Position numbers and translations under genes: made by a program. The notes below the pieces were generated by a model. It saw only the letters and a program-made list of their open reading frames with translations, ran no database searches and had not been told where the DNA came from. DNA of 64,000 nt from Polaromonas sp. (GTDB taxonomy: Bacteria; Pseudomonadota; Gammaproteobacteria; Burkholderiales; Burkholderiaceae_C): NCBI GenBank assembly GCA_021737975.1, contig JAIPCZ010000006.1, positions 35,286 through 99,285 of the forward strand, written 5' to 3'. This document shows, piece by piece, positions 55,596 to 64,000 of the stretch (its first letter is position 1; each line of letters begins with the position of its first letter).

Positions 55596-58067
55596 TCAAG
55601 CCCGTGCGCAGAATGCCTCGAAGTCTTCCTGCTTCAGGGGGCGGCTGTACAGGTACCCTTGATAAGAATAGCAACCGTTTGATTCCAGAAACGCTCTTTG
55701 CGCTAAAGTTTCTACGCCTTCAGCAATGACGCTGAGCCCCAACGTGTCACTCAGAGCAATAACAGTGCGAACAATGGCTGCGTCACTGGCATCTTCCGGA
55801 ATATCTCGCACAAAACCCTGATCGATTTTGAGTTGATCCAGCGGCAAACGCTTCAGATATGCAAGCGATGAATAACCCGTACCAAAGTCGTCCAGAGAAA
55901 ACGTGACTCCCTTGGCCTTCAGAGCATTCATTTTTTGAACGATACCGTCCAGGTTTTGTGCCAAAAGGCTTTCAGTTAGCTCCAGCTTGAGTAAGGCAGG
56001 GTTAGCACCAGATGACTCCAATTCCGACAGCACCAGACTTACAAAATCCGGGTGGTGAAACTGCTTGGCGCTGACGTTGACAGCCACCGTCAGGCCAAAA
56101 GTAGTGGGATCTGACTGCCATTTAGCTAAAGCCAAACAGGCAGTACGTAAAACCCATTTCCCAATTTGCAAAATAAAACCACTGTTTTCAGCGACCGGTA
56201 TAAACTGAGCTGGTGAAACCGGACCGCGTTGCGGGTGATTCCAGCGCAGTAGCGCCTCGGAGCCCACAATGCGACCCTGTCGGTCAACTTGTGGTTGGTA
56301 CACTAAGTGCAGTTCATCATTTTGAATAGATCGGCGCAAGTCACCTTCTAGTTCAGTTTGCGCTGCGAGTTGCGCTTGAAGCTGGCCATCGAAAAAGCGA
56401 AATGTGTTGTGGCCTTCGGCTTTGGCCGAGTACATGGCTGAATCGACCCGGCTGAGCAACTCATCAACCTTCATTTCCGCCCCGCCAAACAAGGCAACGC
56501 CTAGACTGGCTGAGGTGAAAAACTCACGCTCGTTTATCGAAAACCCTTGCGTTAACGCCACAATAATCTTGGTGCAAAGGTTTTGTGCCACCACCGATGC
56601 GCCAGCCTGATCTCGGCCCGCATTGGAGATGAGCACGATGAATTCATCAGCACCCATGCGGGCCAGGAATGCGGCTGTAGGGAGACATTGTTGCGCCCGC
56701 AAGGCAACCTGCTTGAGCAATTCATCTCCAACACGGTGCCCCCAATGGTCGTTGACGCGCTTAAAGTTATCCAGTTCAAACAAAACTACAGCACCCAAGT
56801 GTTCGCTTAATCTGTTCTCGCGTAAAGCCTGGTTTGCGAAGTCTAAAAAATGGGTCCGGTTGGGCAAACCTGTCAGAGTGTCCTGATAGGCCAAATACTG
56901 AACTTTGGCCTGCGATTTCAACTTTTCCGTAACGTCATTTGCGAGAATAAGTTCAGCAGATCGGCCCTGGAAATCTAAAGTGTGCGAACTGATCTCAACC
57001 TGAATTCTGCTACCGTCCTTGCGCCGATGTGTCCACACTCCATCTTTGCCATAAGTCTTGCTTATGTGATTGGTGAAATACGCATCAAACTTGGCCAGTT
57101 CTTCAGCGGGTCGAATGTCTCTAATCGTCATCTGGGAAAACTCTTCCCGGCTGTAGCCATAGTTGGCAACAGCTGCATCATTCACCGTCAAAAAAGCCAA
57201 AGATTCGGTATCAAAAACCCACATAGGGTGCGGGTTGTTCTCAAACATACTGCGGTGCCGTCTCTCACTTTCAAGCAAACTGACTTCAGCCAACTTGCGT
57301 TCTGTGATGTCGCGCGTTAAAAGTATGAAATGTGGCTCAGCGTCGCCGACCACCGGCATAGCAGCAGCCGACAGTTCAAACCACGTTTCACCTTGCTGCA
57401 GCGGCAGTGCATAGATAGCGCCTGCAGACAAACCTTTGCTCGCGGCTTCTTTGATCGCGCTCATGCATACCGCGGTCGCCGCGGGAGGGAGAACTTCAGA
57501 AAAGCTCTTGCCCATGAACACCTCGGGCAGAGCAGCCAGTAAATTGCTGCGGTTAGCGTGGTAGTGCAGTATTCGCCCTTGGCCGTCCACTTCGAAAACA
57601 AGATCAGGAATGGCGTCAAGAGTTGCTTCTAAATGGTTCTTTGTTAAACGCAAATCTTCTTCGACTTGCTTGCGTTTTGAGATGTCCTCACTCCACATCA
57701 CAATGCCGCCGATATTCCCAAAATCATCACGCCAGGGTTTAACCTCCCAGCGAAGCCATCCTGACGTTCCATCTGGTCGCAGAAAGTGGTCGGAATCACT
57801 TCGTTTGGACGCTCCTATAAGGCATCGACGATGAACATCTTTCCATTGTTCAGGAAGATCGGGGAATACTTCGTAATGAGACAAACCAATGACGTCCCGG
57901 TCACCGATTTGACAGTCGTCACGCCACCCCTGAGTTAGGTCAAGATAGCGCATGTTGAGGTCAAAAATTGCCATCGAAACGGGCGCCCAATCCGCCAGCT
58001 GTCGAAACCTCTGTGCAGCTGTCTGCAAACCCAAATCACTTGGGATTCGGTCGGTTTTGCTATCCAT
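55596..58067 (-). CDS. PAS-GGDEF-EAL cyclic-di-GMP signalling protein
   Basis: An 823-residue cytoplasmic protein with three PAS domains (about residues 15-390; for example TLDAIPDLVFEVDGQGRILH), a diguanylate-cyclase domain (about 400-555) and an EAL phosphodiesterase domain (about 570-820). The cyclase signature is RMGADEFIVLIS, with GADEF instead of GGDEF. The EAL motifs are complete (GSEALLRWNHP, LKLELTESLL, FSLDDFGTGYSSLAYLKRLP, VIAEGVETLAQ), so c-di-GMP breakdown is the likelier activity. No transmembrane segments, so it probably senses a cytoplasmic signal. The start MDSKTDRI at 58067 has a GAGGAA ribosome site. Lower GC than neighbours. Confidence 0.92.
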   Translation of the reverse strand: MDSKTDRIPSDLGLQTAAQRFRQLADWAPVSMAIFDLNMRYLDLTQGWRDDCQIGDRDVIGLSHYEVFPDLPEQWKDVHRRCLIGASKRSDSDHFLRPDGTSGWLRWEVKPWRDDFGNIGGIVMWSEDISKRKQVEEDLRLTKNHLEATLDAIPDLVFEVDGQGRILHYHANRSNLLAALPEVFMGKSFSEVLPPAATAVCMSAIKEAASKGLSAGAIYALPLQQGETWFELSAAAMPVVGDAEPHFILLTRDITERKLAEVSLLESERRHRSMFENNPHPMWVFDTESLAFLTVNDAAVANYGYSREEFSQMTIRDIRPAEELAKFDAYFTNHISKTYGKDGVWTHRRKDGSRIQVEISSHTLDFQGRSAELILANDVTEKLKSQAKVQYLAYQDTLTGLPNRTHFLDFANQALRENRLSEHLGAVVLFELDNFKRVNDHWGHRVGDELLKQVALRAQQCLPTAAFLARMGADEFIVLISNAGRDQAGASVVAQNLCTKIIVALTQGFSINEREFFTSASLGVALFGGAEMKVDELLSRVDSAMYSAKAEGHNTFRFFDGQLQAQLAAQTELEGDLRRSIQNDELHLVYQPQVDRQGRIVGSEALLRWNHPQRGPVSPAQFIPVAENSGFILQIGKWVLRTACLALAKWQSDPTTFGLTVAVNVSAKQFHHPDFVSLVLSELESSGANPALLKLELTESLLAQNLDGIVQKMNALKAKGVTFSLDDFGTGYSSLAYLKRLPLDQLKIDQGFVRDIPEDASDAAIVRTVIALSDTLGLSVIAEGVETLAQRAFLESNGCYSYQGYLYSRPLKQEDFEAFCARA

Positions 58068-58085
58068 ATCAATATTCCTCGCCAC

Positions 58086-58753
58086 GTTGTTTATTGAAGT
58101 TAGAGGAAATAAGTTGACTCAAGTGGAGGAATCATAATTCAAGCAAGAATCCAAAATGCAATCCCCAAGGATTACTCACGCCAATTGTTTTGGTGCATGG
58201 GACTCAAAGCCCTAGGGCCTGAGAGGGAATCGCAAGTTTAGAGCAGTCATCTTCATCTTTAGCACCACTGCCCGCTGAAAGGCGGCACGCCGGGCTTTCA
58301 GAAACCGGCCGTTTGTGAGTGGTAGGTTCCGCGACACGCCTGCGCCACAACCGGCATGCGCGATCGACCGGATTGGGCACGGTGCCGAAATTCAAGCATT
58401 ACCTCTTAATGGGATCGAACCGGACCGCCCTGAAGCTGACGGTCGTAAACACCTGCTAACGCGGCATACCCGACTGACAAAGTTACCGCGTGAGCAGCCG
58501 CTATGGGTCTACTAGAGTCAGGCAACGTTCTGTGGACCCGACTTTCAAAACTGAGCGTCAGGTATGGGGAAAATCGTAAACCCGCATCGCAGCGGTTGCT
58601 GACATAGGTCTGCCCGAAATGCTTGCTCCAAACCCGACATTCACCTGGGGGTGTGACCGTCAGCAATATGGCGTCGATTTCGGAGGATTGCAGTACCCGC
58701 CACCAACTCCGGTCATCCTTAGTGACGAAATTGTGCCAAATATATGTACCGAC
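58086..58753. other. Intergenic stretch with interspersed-repeat-like debris
   Basis: No supported gene in 668 bases. The sequence around 58433-58520 (GAAGCTGACGGTCGT ... ATGGGTCT) has a partner at about 63291-63325 (GAAAGCTGACTGTTGT ... ATGGGTCT), which suggests decayed members of a dispersed repeat. The match is short and the reading is tentative. Confidence 0.4.
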
Positions 58754-59116
58754 TCAATCGCCAAAAAGTTCGTTCATCTCCGCCTCACTGAACACCCTTG
58801 ACCGGGTGTGGAAGGCTTTGCCCTCGGGTCCTTCCAGCGAAAAGGTGCCGCCCGTGCCTTCAATCACGTCGATGATGAGTTGCGTGTGTTTCCAATACTC
58901 GTACTGCGCCCGGCCAATGTAGAACGGGCTGCCGCCAATGTCTCCCAAGTAGACATCGCCTGCCCCCATGGTGATCTCTCCTGGCAGAAAGCAGTTTGCA
59001 GCGCTGTTGTCGCAGCATCCGCCGGACTGGTGGAACATCAGGTCCGGGCCATGTTTGGTTTTCAGAAAGGCCACCAGTTCCAGGGCGGCGGGGGTGGCAA
59101 CTACTTTTTCAACCAT
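58754..59116 (-). CDS. DUF779-family protein linked to aldehyde dehydrogenase
   Basis: A 120-residue protein typical of DUF779: LMFHQSGGCCDNSAANCFLP with two adjacent cysteines, and FYIGRAQYEYWKHTQLIIDV, EGPEGKAFHTRSRVFSEAEM. DUF779 genes regularly follow acetaldehyde/aldehyde dehydrogenase genes; the function is unknown, and the Cys-Cys and His residues may bind metal. An AGGAGATCC ribosome site lies before ATG 59116. Confidence 0.88.
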   Translation of the reverse strand: MVEKVVATPAALELVAFLKTKHGPDLMFHQSGGCCDNSAANCFLPGEITMGAGDVYLGDIGGSPFYIGRAQYEYWKHTQLIIDVIEGTGGTFSLEGPEGKAFHTRSRVFSEAEMNELFGD

Positions 59117-59172
59117 GGTGGATCTCCTAAGTGATTCGGGTGCGTCGATGGCTGCATTGTTGGCTCTCTCAG

Positions 59173-59246
59173 CGCAACAGCCGGGTGGGGGACTCGCCTC
59201 ATGGTGGAGTACCACAAAACGGCTCTTGCCCCACCCGGCTGTTGCG
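59173..59246 (-). terminator. Strong stem-loop between aldehyde dehydrogenase and DUF779
   Basis: Perfect 18-base arms (59173-59190, CGCAACAGCCGGGTGGGG, and its complement at 59229-59246) enclose a 38-base loop. There is no T run after it, so it is more likely an mRNA stabiliser or attenuator that lowers DUF779 expression than a simple terminator. Confidence 0.65.
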
Positions 59247-59333
59247 GAGGTCGGTTGGCGCCCCAGCGCTTTGAAGTCATTGCGTCGGGGGTGGGTTAGT
59301 GACAATCACTAAGCCTCAAGAAGAAAGTCTGCT

Positions 59334-60854
59334 TTAGAAGAAACCGAGCTTGCTTTCGCTGTAGCTTACCAACAGGTTCTTGGTCTGCTGGTAGTGGTCA
59401 AGCATGACCTTGTGGGTTTCACGACCAATGCCGGATTCCTTGTAGCCACCAAAGGCGGCGTGGGCCGGGTAGGCGTGGTAGCAGTTGGTCCAGACGCGGC
59501 CAGCCTTGATGGCGCGGCCCATGCGGTAGGCCACATTGCCGTTGCGGCTCCAGACACCGGCGCCCAGGCCGTACAGCGTGTCGTTGGCAATCTCCAGGGC
59601 TTCGGCTTCGTCCTTGAAGGTGGTCACAGCCAGTACCGGTCCAAAAATTTCTTCCTGGAAGATGCGCATCTTGTTGTGGCCCTTGAACAGCGTGGGCTGC
59701 ACGTAGTAGCCGCCTTCGAGGTCGCCGCCCAGGTGGGCCTGCTCGCCGCCGATCAGCACTTCGGCGCCTTCCTGCTTGCCCAGGTCCAGATACGACAGGA
59801 TCTTGGTGAGTTGCTCTTTAGAGGCTTGTGCACCCATCATGCTGTCTGTATCGAGCGGATTGGTATGCTTGATGGCAGCCACACGCTTGAGCACACGCTC
59901 CATGAACTTGTCATAGATCGACTCCTGAATCAGCGCGCGGCTTGGGCAGGTGCAGACCTCGCCCTGGTTGAAAGCAAACAGCACCAAGCCTTCGATGGCC
60001 TTGTCCAGGAAGCCGTCGTCCTTGTCCATGATGTCGGCGAAGAACACGTTGGGTGACTTGCCGCCCAGTTCCAGCGTGGCGGGAATCAGGTTGTTGGCAG
60101 CGGCCTGGGCGATCACGCGGCCGGTGGTGGTGGAGCCGGTAAAGGCGATCTTGGCAATGCGCTTGCTGGTGGCCAGGGGCATGCCGGCTTCGCGGCCATA
60201 GCCGTTGACGATGTTCAAGACGCCGGGTGGCAGGATGTCGGCAATCAGCTCGGCCAAAATCAAAATGCTGATGGGGGTGCTTTCTGCGGGCTTCAACACC
60301 ACGCAGTTGCCAGCGCCAATGGCGGGTGCAAGTTTCCAGGCGGCCATCAGGATGGGGAAGTTCCAGGGGATGATCTGTCCTACCACGCCCAGGGGTTCCT
60401 GGAAGTGATACGCCACGGTGTTTTCGTCGATGTTGGACAGCGCGCCTTCTTGCGCACGCAGGCAACCGGCGAAGTAACGGAAGTGGTCAACAGTGAGGGG
60501 GATGTCGGCGTTCAGGGTTTCGCGGATGGCCTTGCCGTTGTCCACGGTCTCGGCGTAGGCCAGCAGTTCGAGGTTGGCTTCGATACGGTCAGCAATCTTG
60601 AGCAGCAAGTTGGCGCGGGTGGCAGCATCGGTCTTGCCCCAGGCATCAGCGGCGGCGTGAGCAGCGTCCAGGGCTAGTTCCACATCTTCGGCGGTGGAGC
60701 GTGCGGCTTGCGTGTATACCTTGCCGGTGATGGGGGTGATGACATCAAAGTACTGACCCTTGACCGGGGCCACAAACATGCCGCCGATGAAGTTGTTGTA
60801 TTGGGCCTTGTAGGCAATCTTGGCGCCTGCTGCGCCTGGTGCTGCGTAGATCAT
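59334..60854 (-). CDS. Aldehyde dehydrogenase (AcoD/ExaC type)
   Basis: A 506-residue NAD-dependent aldehyde dehydrogenase: [20 protein letters not shown], the catalytic Glu in [15 protein letters not shown], the nucleophile Cys in [14 protein letters not shown] and [20 protein letters not shown]. It most resembles the acetaldehyde dehydrogenases AcoD/ExaC used in ethanol or acetoin breakdown. Divergent from a sigma-54 activator of the AcoR type and preceded by a -24/-12-like promoter. Confidence 0.93.
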   Translation of the reverse strand: MIYAAPGAAGAKIAYKAQYNNFIGGMFVAPVKGQYFDVITPITGKVYTQAARSTAEDVELALDAAHAAADAWGKTDAATRANLLLKIADRIEANLELLAYAETVDNGKAIRETLNADIPLTVDHFRYFAGCLRAQEGALSNIDENTVAYHFQEPLGVVGQIIPWNFPILMAAWKLAPAIGAGNCVVLKPAESTPISILILAELIADILPPGVLNIVNGYGREAGMPLATSKRIAKIAFTGSTTTGRVIAQAAANNLIPATLELGGKSPNVFFADIMDKDDGFLDKAIEGLVLFAFNQGEVCTCPSRALIQESIYDKFMERVLKRVAAIKHTNPLDTDSMMGAQASKEQLTKILSYLDLGKQEGAEVLIGGEQAHLGGDLEGGYYVQPTLFKGHNKMRIFQEEIFGPVLAVTTFKDEAEALEIANDTLYGLGAGVWSRNGNVAYRMGRAIKAGRVWTNCYHAYPAHAAFGGYKESGIGRETHKVMLDHYQQTKNLLVSYSESKLGFF

Positions 60855-60911
60855 GTTGTCTCCAGAATGTGTAAATTGATTCAGAATTTCCCTTGCGGGT
60901 ACCTCTACTTC

Positions 60912-60927
60912 TCAATTTCCGTGCCAA
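60912..60927 (-). promoter_or_regulatory. Likely sigma-54 promoter of the aldehyde dehydrogenase
   Basis: On the minus strand TTGGCACGGAAATTGA has a perfect -24 box (TGGCACG) and a near-perfect -12 box (TTGA for TTGC). It lies about 60 bases before the start, downstream of the palindromes that could bind the divergent activator. Confidence 0.6.
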
Positions 60928-60977
60928 TCCGTGCAATCTTTATGTAGTGTTGATTTCAAACGCAATTTTTTTCTTAT

Positions 60978-60993
60978 CTCGGGTTAACCCGAG
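60978..60993. promoter_or_regulatory. Perfect 16-base palindrome CTCGGGTTAACCCGAG
   Basis: Lies in the 250-base divergent promoter region between the aldehyde dehydrogenase and its probable activator, upstream of the -24/-12 element. A candidate activator or repressor site. Confidence 0.55.
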
Positions 60994-61023
60994 TGACCGC
61001 GCAGTGGTGTAAATCGCGACGCC

Positions 61024-61040
61024 TGTCACAAAAAGTGACA
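61024..61040. promoter_or_regulatory. Upstream activator site TGTCACAAAAAGTGACA
   Basis: A perfect 6-5-6 inverted repeat about 105 bases from the -24/-12 promoter. Its form and position suit the enhancer of a Fis-type sigma-54 activator. Confidence 0.6.
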
Positions 61041-61106
61041 CATCACATGCTGCGGCTCTATGCATGGCGTTACATATCGTCAGGTTTCACTGCACTCAGT
61101 ACGATC

Positions 61107-63095
61107 ATGTCGGTTTTGATGACAGAGAACAGACTAAGAATCTGTCCAGGAGACACAGTGCACACACCACAACATGCCTTGGCTGTTAGTCAGGCTCGCG
61201 AGCATCTAATGGAATTTGGATCTATCCCGGAAAGCGGGCTGGATCGACGTATCGCACGCTCCTGGGGTCGTAGCATGGCTGCGGGGCTTCTGCCAGACGC
61301 TCGATTGCAGATGGCAGATCACAGCAGCGGAACTGAATTGCGCCAGATCTTGACGCAAAACCATGAACTCCTGGCCCACTCCCGACCGGTCATGGAGTAC
61401 TTGTTTGAACAGGTTCGCCATACCCAAAATGTTGTGGTCCTTGCGGACAATCGTGGAACCTTGATGCACACCCTGGGTGACGCCATCTTTCTTGATAAAG
61501 CGCAGCGGGTTGCCCTAGCGACGGGGGCATCGTGGCACGAGGCGCAACGTGGGACTAATGCAATTGGAACTGCACTCGCCGAAGGCACGGGGGTAGAAAT
61601 CCATGGCCAGGAGCACTTCTTAGAACGCAATAGCTTTCTCACTTGTGCCGCTTCACCCATCATGTCCGCAAACGGGAGCCTGATGGGCATTCTGGACATC
61701 TCCGGCGACCAGCACAATGGGCATCCTCACACGCTTGGCCTCGTGAGCACCGCTGCCCGGATGATTGAGAACCGCTTGATGGTGGCTCAGGGCTCACGGA
61801 GTATTCGAATTCATCTGCACACACAGCCAGAAGGCATTGGGACAGTGGCCGAAGGCATTGTTTCGGTCTCTGAAGATGGTTGGATTGTCGGTGCCAACCG
61901 AGCTGCAATGACCTACCTACAACTAAATCCTTCCAATTTGGGTGTTACTCCGCTAGAGCGCGCTGTTGACCTGCGGTTGGATGAGTTGTTGTCGCGCTGT
62001 ATGCGAAAACCCGGTTCTCCGATGCAAATCCGAGTCTGTAACGCCCATACACTGTTCGCAATTGTGCATGCCCCTGAGGCAAGGTCGTCAGTCGGACTTC
62101 ATCAGGGCGCAAGGTTAGATCGTTCATCAGTAGACGCGCTTGCTTGCTTGGATACCGGCGATGTGCGGTGGCGCAACGCGGCTGATAAGGCTCGCCGCGT
62201 GCTGAACAAGCCCATACCTGTCCTCGTCCAGGGAGAGTCGGGAGTAGGAAAGGAATACTTTGCCCGTGCCATGCACGACACCAGTGCGCGCCGGTCAGGT
62301 CCGTTTGTCGCCATCAACTGCGCAGCAATTCCGGAGAATCTGATTGAAGCCGAACTGTTTGGCTATGCACCTGGAGCGTTTACTGGCGCAAAGAAGGAAG
62401 GCAACTTGGGTCGCCTGCGTGAGGCAAACGGCGGCACTCTGTTTCTGGATGAGATAGGAGATATGCCACTGAATATGCAGACCCGATTGCTACGTGTGCT
62501 GCAGGAACGCTGTGTGACTCCACTCGGTGGGGGACACTCCATGGAAGTGGACTTTGCACTTATCTGTGCTACCCATTCAAAGCTACGCGAAGAAGCGGAC
62601 AAGGGCCGGTTTCGCAGTGACCTGTACTACCGGATCAACGGTCTGACCCTTCAACTCCCCCCATTGCGGGAACGAACAGATTTCCAGGCGCTCACACACA
62701 GATTGCTTGCAGGACTAAACCCTGATCGCAATATCCACCTTGGCACGGAAGTACTCCACAAAATGGAGAATCATGGATGGCCGGGTAACTTACGGCAACT
62801 CGCAAGCGTTTTGCGAACCGCGAGTGCCATGCTCGATCCGCACGAAGATTGCATTAGGTGGAGTCACCTCCCGGATGATGTTGTGGAAGACCTGATGGCG
62901 CGCACGCCACCGACGATGCCAGTACCTCTAGTGCGAATTTCCTCAAATCTTGAAGACCTTGCCAAGACCGCCATGCAACAGGCGCTGGAGTCTGCCAAGG
63001 GAAATGTCTCTCATGCTGCGCGCATTCTTGGAGTGAGTCGCCAGACTCTTTACCGGAAAATGGCCCAAGATCGGAACATCACTTGTGAGCGATAA
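61107..63095 (+). CDS. acoR: AcoR-type sigma-54-dependent activator
   Basis: A 662-residue regulator: an N-terminal AcoR-like region (SGLDRRIARSWGRSMAAGLL), a GAF domain ending in LMGILDISGDQHNGHPHTLG, the AAA+ domain (VLVQGESGVGKEYFARAMHD, GAFTGA loop, GGTLFLDEIGDMPLNMQTRL) and a Fis-type helix-turn-helix (GNVSHAARILGVSRQTLYRK). It is expected to sense acetoin, ethanol-derived or other aldehyde signals and switch on the divergent aldehyde dehydrogenase. The start is uncertain: the frame is open from 60993, and 61107 is the first ATG clear of the operators. Confidence 0.9.
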   Translation: MSVLMTENRLRICPGDTVHTPQHALAVSQAREHLMEFGSIPESGLDRRIARSWGRSMAAGLLPDARLQMADHSSGTELRQILTQNHELLAHSRPVMEYLFEQVRHTQNVVVLADNRGTLMHTLGDAIFLDKAQRVALATGASWHEAQRGTNAIGTALAEGTGVEIHGQEHFLERNSFLTCAASPIMSANGSLMGILDISGDQHNGHPHTLGLVSTAARMIENRLMVAQGSRSIRIHLHTQPEGIGTVAEGIVSVSEDGWIVGANRAAMTYLQLNPSNLGVTPLERAVDLRLDELLSRCMRKPGSPMQIRVCNAHTLFAIVHAPEARSSVGLHQGARLDRSSVDALACLDTGDVRWRNAADKARRVLNKPIPVLVQGESGVGKEYFARAMHDTSARRSGPFVAINCAAIPENLIEAELFGYAPGAFTGAKKEGNLGRLREANGGTLFLDEIGDMPLNMQTRLLRVLQERCVTPLGGGHSMEVDFALICATHSKLREEADKGRFRSDLYYRINGLTLQLPPLRERTDFQALTHRLLAGLNPDRNIHLGTEVLHKMENHGWPGNLRQLASVLRTASAMLDPHEDCIRWSHLPDDVVEDLMARTPPTMPVPLVRISSNLEDLAKTAMQQALESAKGNVSHAARILGVSRQTLYRKMAQDRNITCER

Positions 63096-63565
63096 ACCAT
63101 TTTGAATTTGAAGTCCACTTTGCGTGCCTCCATCTTGTGCAGCCTGGTCGTTGGATTTGGAAGCCCCCGAAAGTTACTTTCAATTGTGGTAGCCGTGGGG
63201 CATTCTTAAACGAACTGTGACCGACCGGTTTTGGCACTATGACGAATGCCACGAACGGTTTCTGACTGGCGTTGCACTGGACAGCCCGAAAGCTGACTGT
63301 TGTGACCGGCTCCAATGGGTCTGTAAAAGTCGCTCCACGCTGAACGCTGTCGGATGGCCAGCGGAAGCCCTTGCTGGGTGCCGGATGTGATGCTAAAGTG
63401 CAGCCGGCTTAACGCCCCCGCGCCTTCCTCCCTGGCGCGGCTCGAAAGAGTGATCACCCAGGCTTACCCGCTGGGTTTTTTTCGCCTGCTGGTTTGCTTT
63501 GTTGGCGCTGTATTTGGTACAAAACCGTGTACTGGTGACTACATGGTGGCTACACGGCGACACAA
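63096..63565. other. Intergenic stretch without supported genes
   Basis: About 470 bases. Part (63290-63325) resembles 58433-58520, see there. An inverted repeat CCCGCGCCTTCCTCCCTGGCGCGG occurs at 63416-63439. I found no coding evidence: frames are short and lack ribosome sites. Confidence 0.45.
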
Positions 63566-63602
63566 AAGAAAAAAGCGCGCTACTTATTCAATAGCGCGCT
63601 TC
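63566..63602 (-). terminator. Rho-independent terminator of tRNA-Ser
   Basis: On the minus strand AAGCGCGCTA...TAGCGCGCTTTTTTC forms a 10-base stem (63573-63582 with 63592-63601) followed by a T run, 12 bases after the tRNA 3' end. Confidence 0.9.
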
Positions 63603-63613
63603 GTTATATCCAT

Positions 63614-63701
63614 TGGCGGAGAGAGTGGGATTCGAACCCACGGTACCTTGCGGTACGCCTGATTTCGAGTCAGGTACATTCGGCCACTCTGCCATCTCTC
63701 C
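63614..63701 (-). tRNA. tRNA-Ser(CGA)
   Basis: An 88-base class II tRNA on the minus strand. The acceptor stem pairs GGAGAGA with TCTCTCC, followed by G and an encoded CCA. The anticodon stem-loop is CCTGA-CTCGAAA-TCAGG with anticodon CGA, reading UCG. The long variable arm (CGTACCGCAAGGTACC region) and T-loop GGTTCGAATCC confirm a serine tRNA. Confidence 0.96.
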
Positions 63702-64000
63702 GTCGCATTAATTGTACCGTAGACAACGAACAACTTGGTCGCTGCCCTTCACCAAAATCAAGCCCACAAGCGCCTAAAGCGTGACGACAGTAGTGTCGCT
63801 GCTGCTATGTGCTGAAAGCTGATCTGAGGCGCTGTGTGGCTTCTTCCTTTGAATGACTACAGTAAGCGCCCGGTGAACCCACCTTGAATTGAAGTCTCGT
63901 ATCTCGCAAGATCGTGTGCACGCAACCCATCGTGCACACCATGCTCAAAGAACCAGACCTTGCCAGATATTCGACCCGGCGCACCCACCGGACCTACACA
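63702..64000. other. Right-edge stretch without recognisable features
   Basis: About 300 bases upstream of the tRNA on its strand. No open frame, repeat or integrase sequence that I can support. The tRNA promoter should lie within the first 60 bases. Confidence 0.4.

Noticed and set aside
63354..63662. Open frame running into the tRNA-Ser gene on the plus strand
   Set aside because: It overlaps the tRNA antisense and the terminator, with no ribosome site or recognisable domain.
63614..64000. tRNA-Ser as the attachment site of an integrated element
   Set aside because: No integrase gene and no repeat of the tRNA 3' end within the window.

Overview
The window reads as chromosomal DNA of a betaproteobacterium in the Burkholderiales, most likely family Comamonadaceae (Rhodoferax/Polaromonas-like). 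This rests on gene order and protein character: gyrA-serC-pheA-tyrA-aroA/cmk-rpsA-ihfB-lapA-lapB-hldE-hldD, a fused AroA-Cmk, a fused MaoC-Pta next to ackA, and glnA-ntrB-ntrC under a sigma-54 promoter. It is an inference; no 16S gene is present.

Layout. 1-4330: the 3' part of a tungsten aldehyde:ferredoxin oxidoreductase operon (ferredoxin subunit cut by the window edge, large subunit, FAD subunit, MoaD-like carrier, small unknown protein). 4424-18570: a long minus-strand housekeeping block from gyrA down to comEA and crcB. 18820-24428: an OmpA-domain protein, MaoC-Pta and AckA, a pseudouridine synthase and an EI24 membrane protein. 24388-33228: CinA-like protein, the nitrogen-control cluster glnA-DUF4124-ntrB-ntrC, then xth, folA, a DMT transporter and thyA. 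33338-35377: a divergent LysR/SbtA bicarbonate-transport pair.

35743-54076 is the accessory part and the main point of interest: a two-armed catabolic island. The left (minus) arm encodes a flavin alpha-hydroxy-acid oxidase, a ThDP enzyme, a transthyretin/HIU-hydrolase-like protein lacking the family C-terminal tetrapeptide, and a DmdA/GcvT-like folate methyltransferase. In the middle lie a LysR regulator, an S51 peptidase and a broken alpha/beta hydrolase. The right (plus) arm encodes a complete Dpp/Opp-type ABC importer, an Ldh/MDH2-type dehydrogenase, a non-pyrrolysine MttB-family methyltransferase, a ketopantoate-reductase-like protein, an FAH-family hydrolase, a CoA-binding protein and a crotonase-fold protein lacking both catalytic glutamates. 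Most right-arm genes overlap by ATGA. The two arms carry 26-bp palindromic sites that match at 20 of 26 positions, suggesting one regulator controls both. I propose uptake and demethylation of a methylated (N-, S- or O-methyl) compound, followed by oxidation of a hydroxy acid. The substrate cannot be named from sequence.

54077-58753 is AT-richer, with two small unknown genes, decayed intergenic sequence and a PAS-GGDEF-EAL protein. 58754-63095 is an aldehyde dehydrogenase/DUF779 unit divergent from an AcoR-type sigma-54 activator, with palindromic sites between them. A tRNA-Ser(CGA) lies near the right edge.
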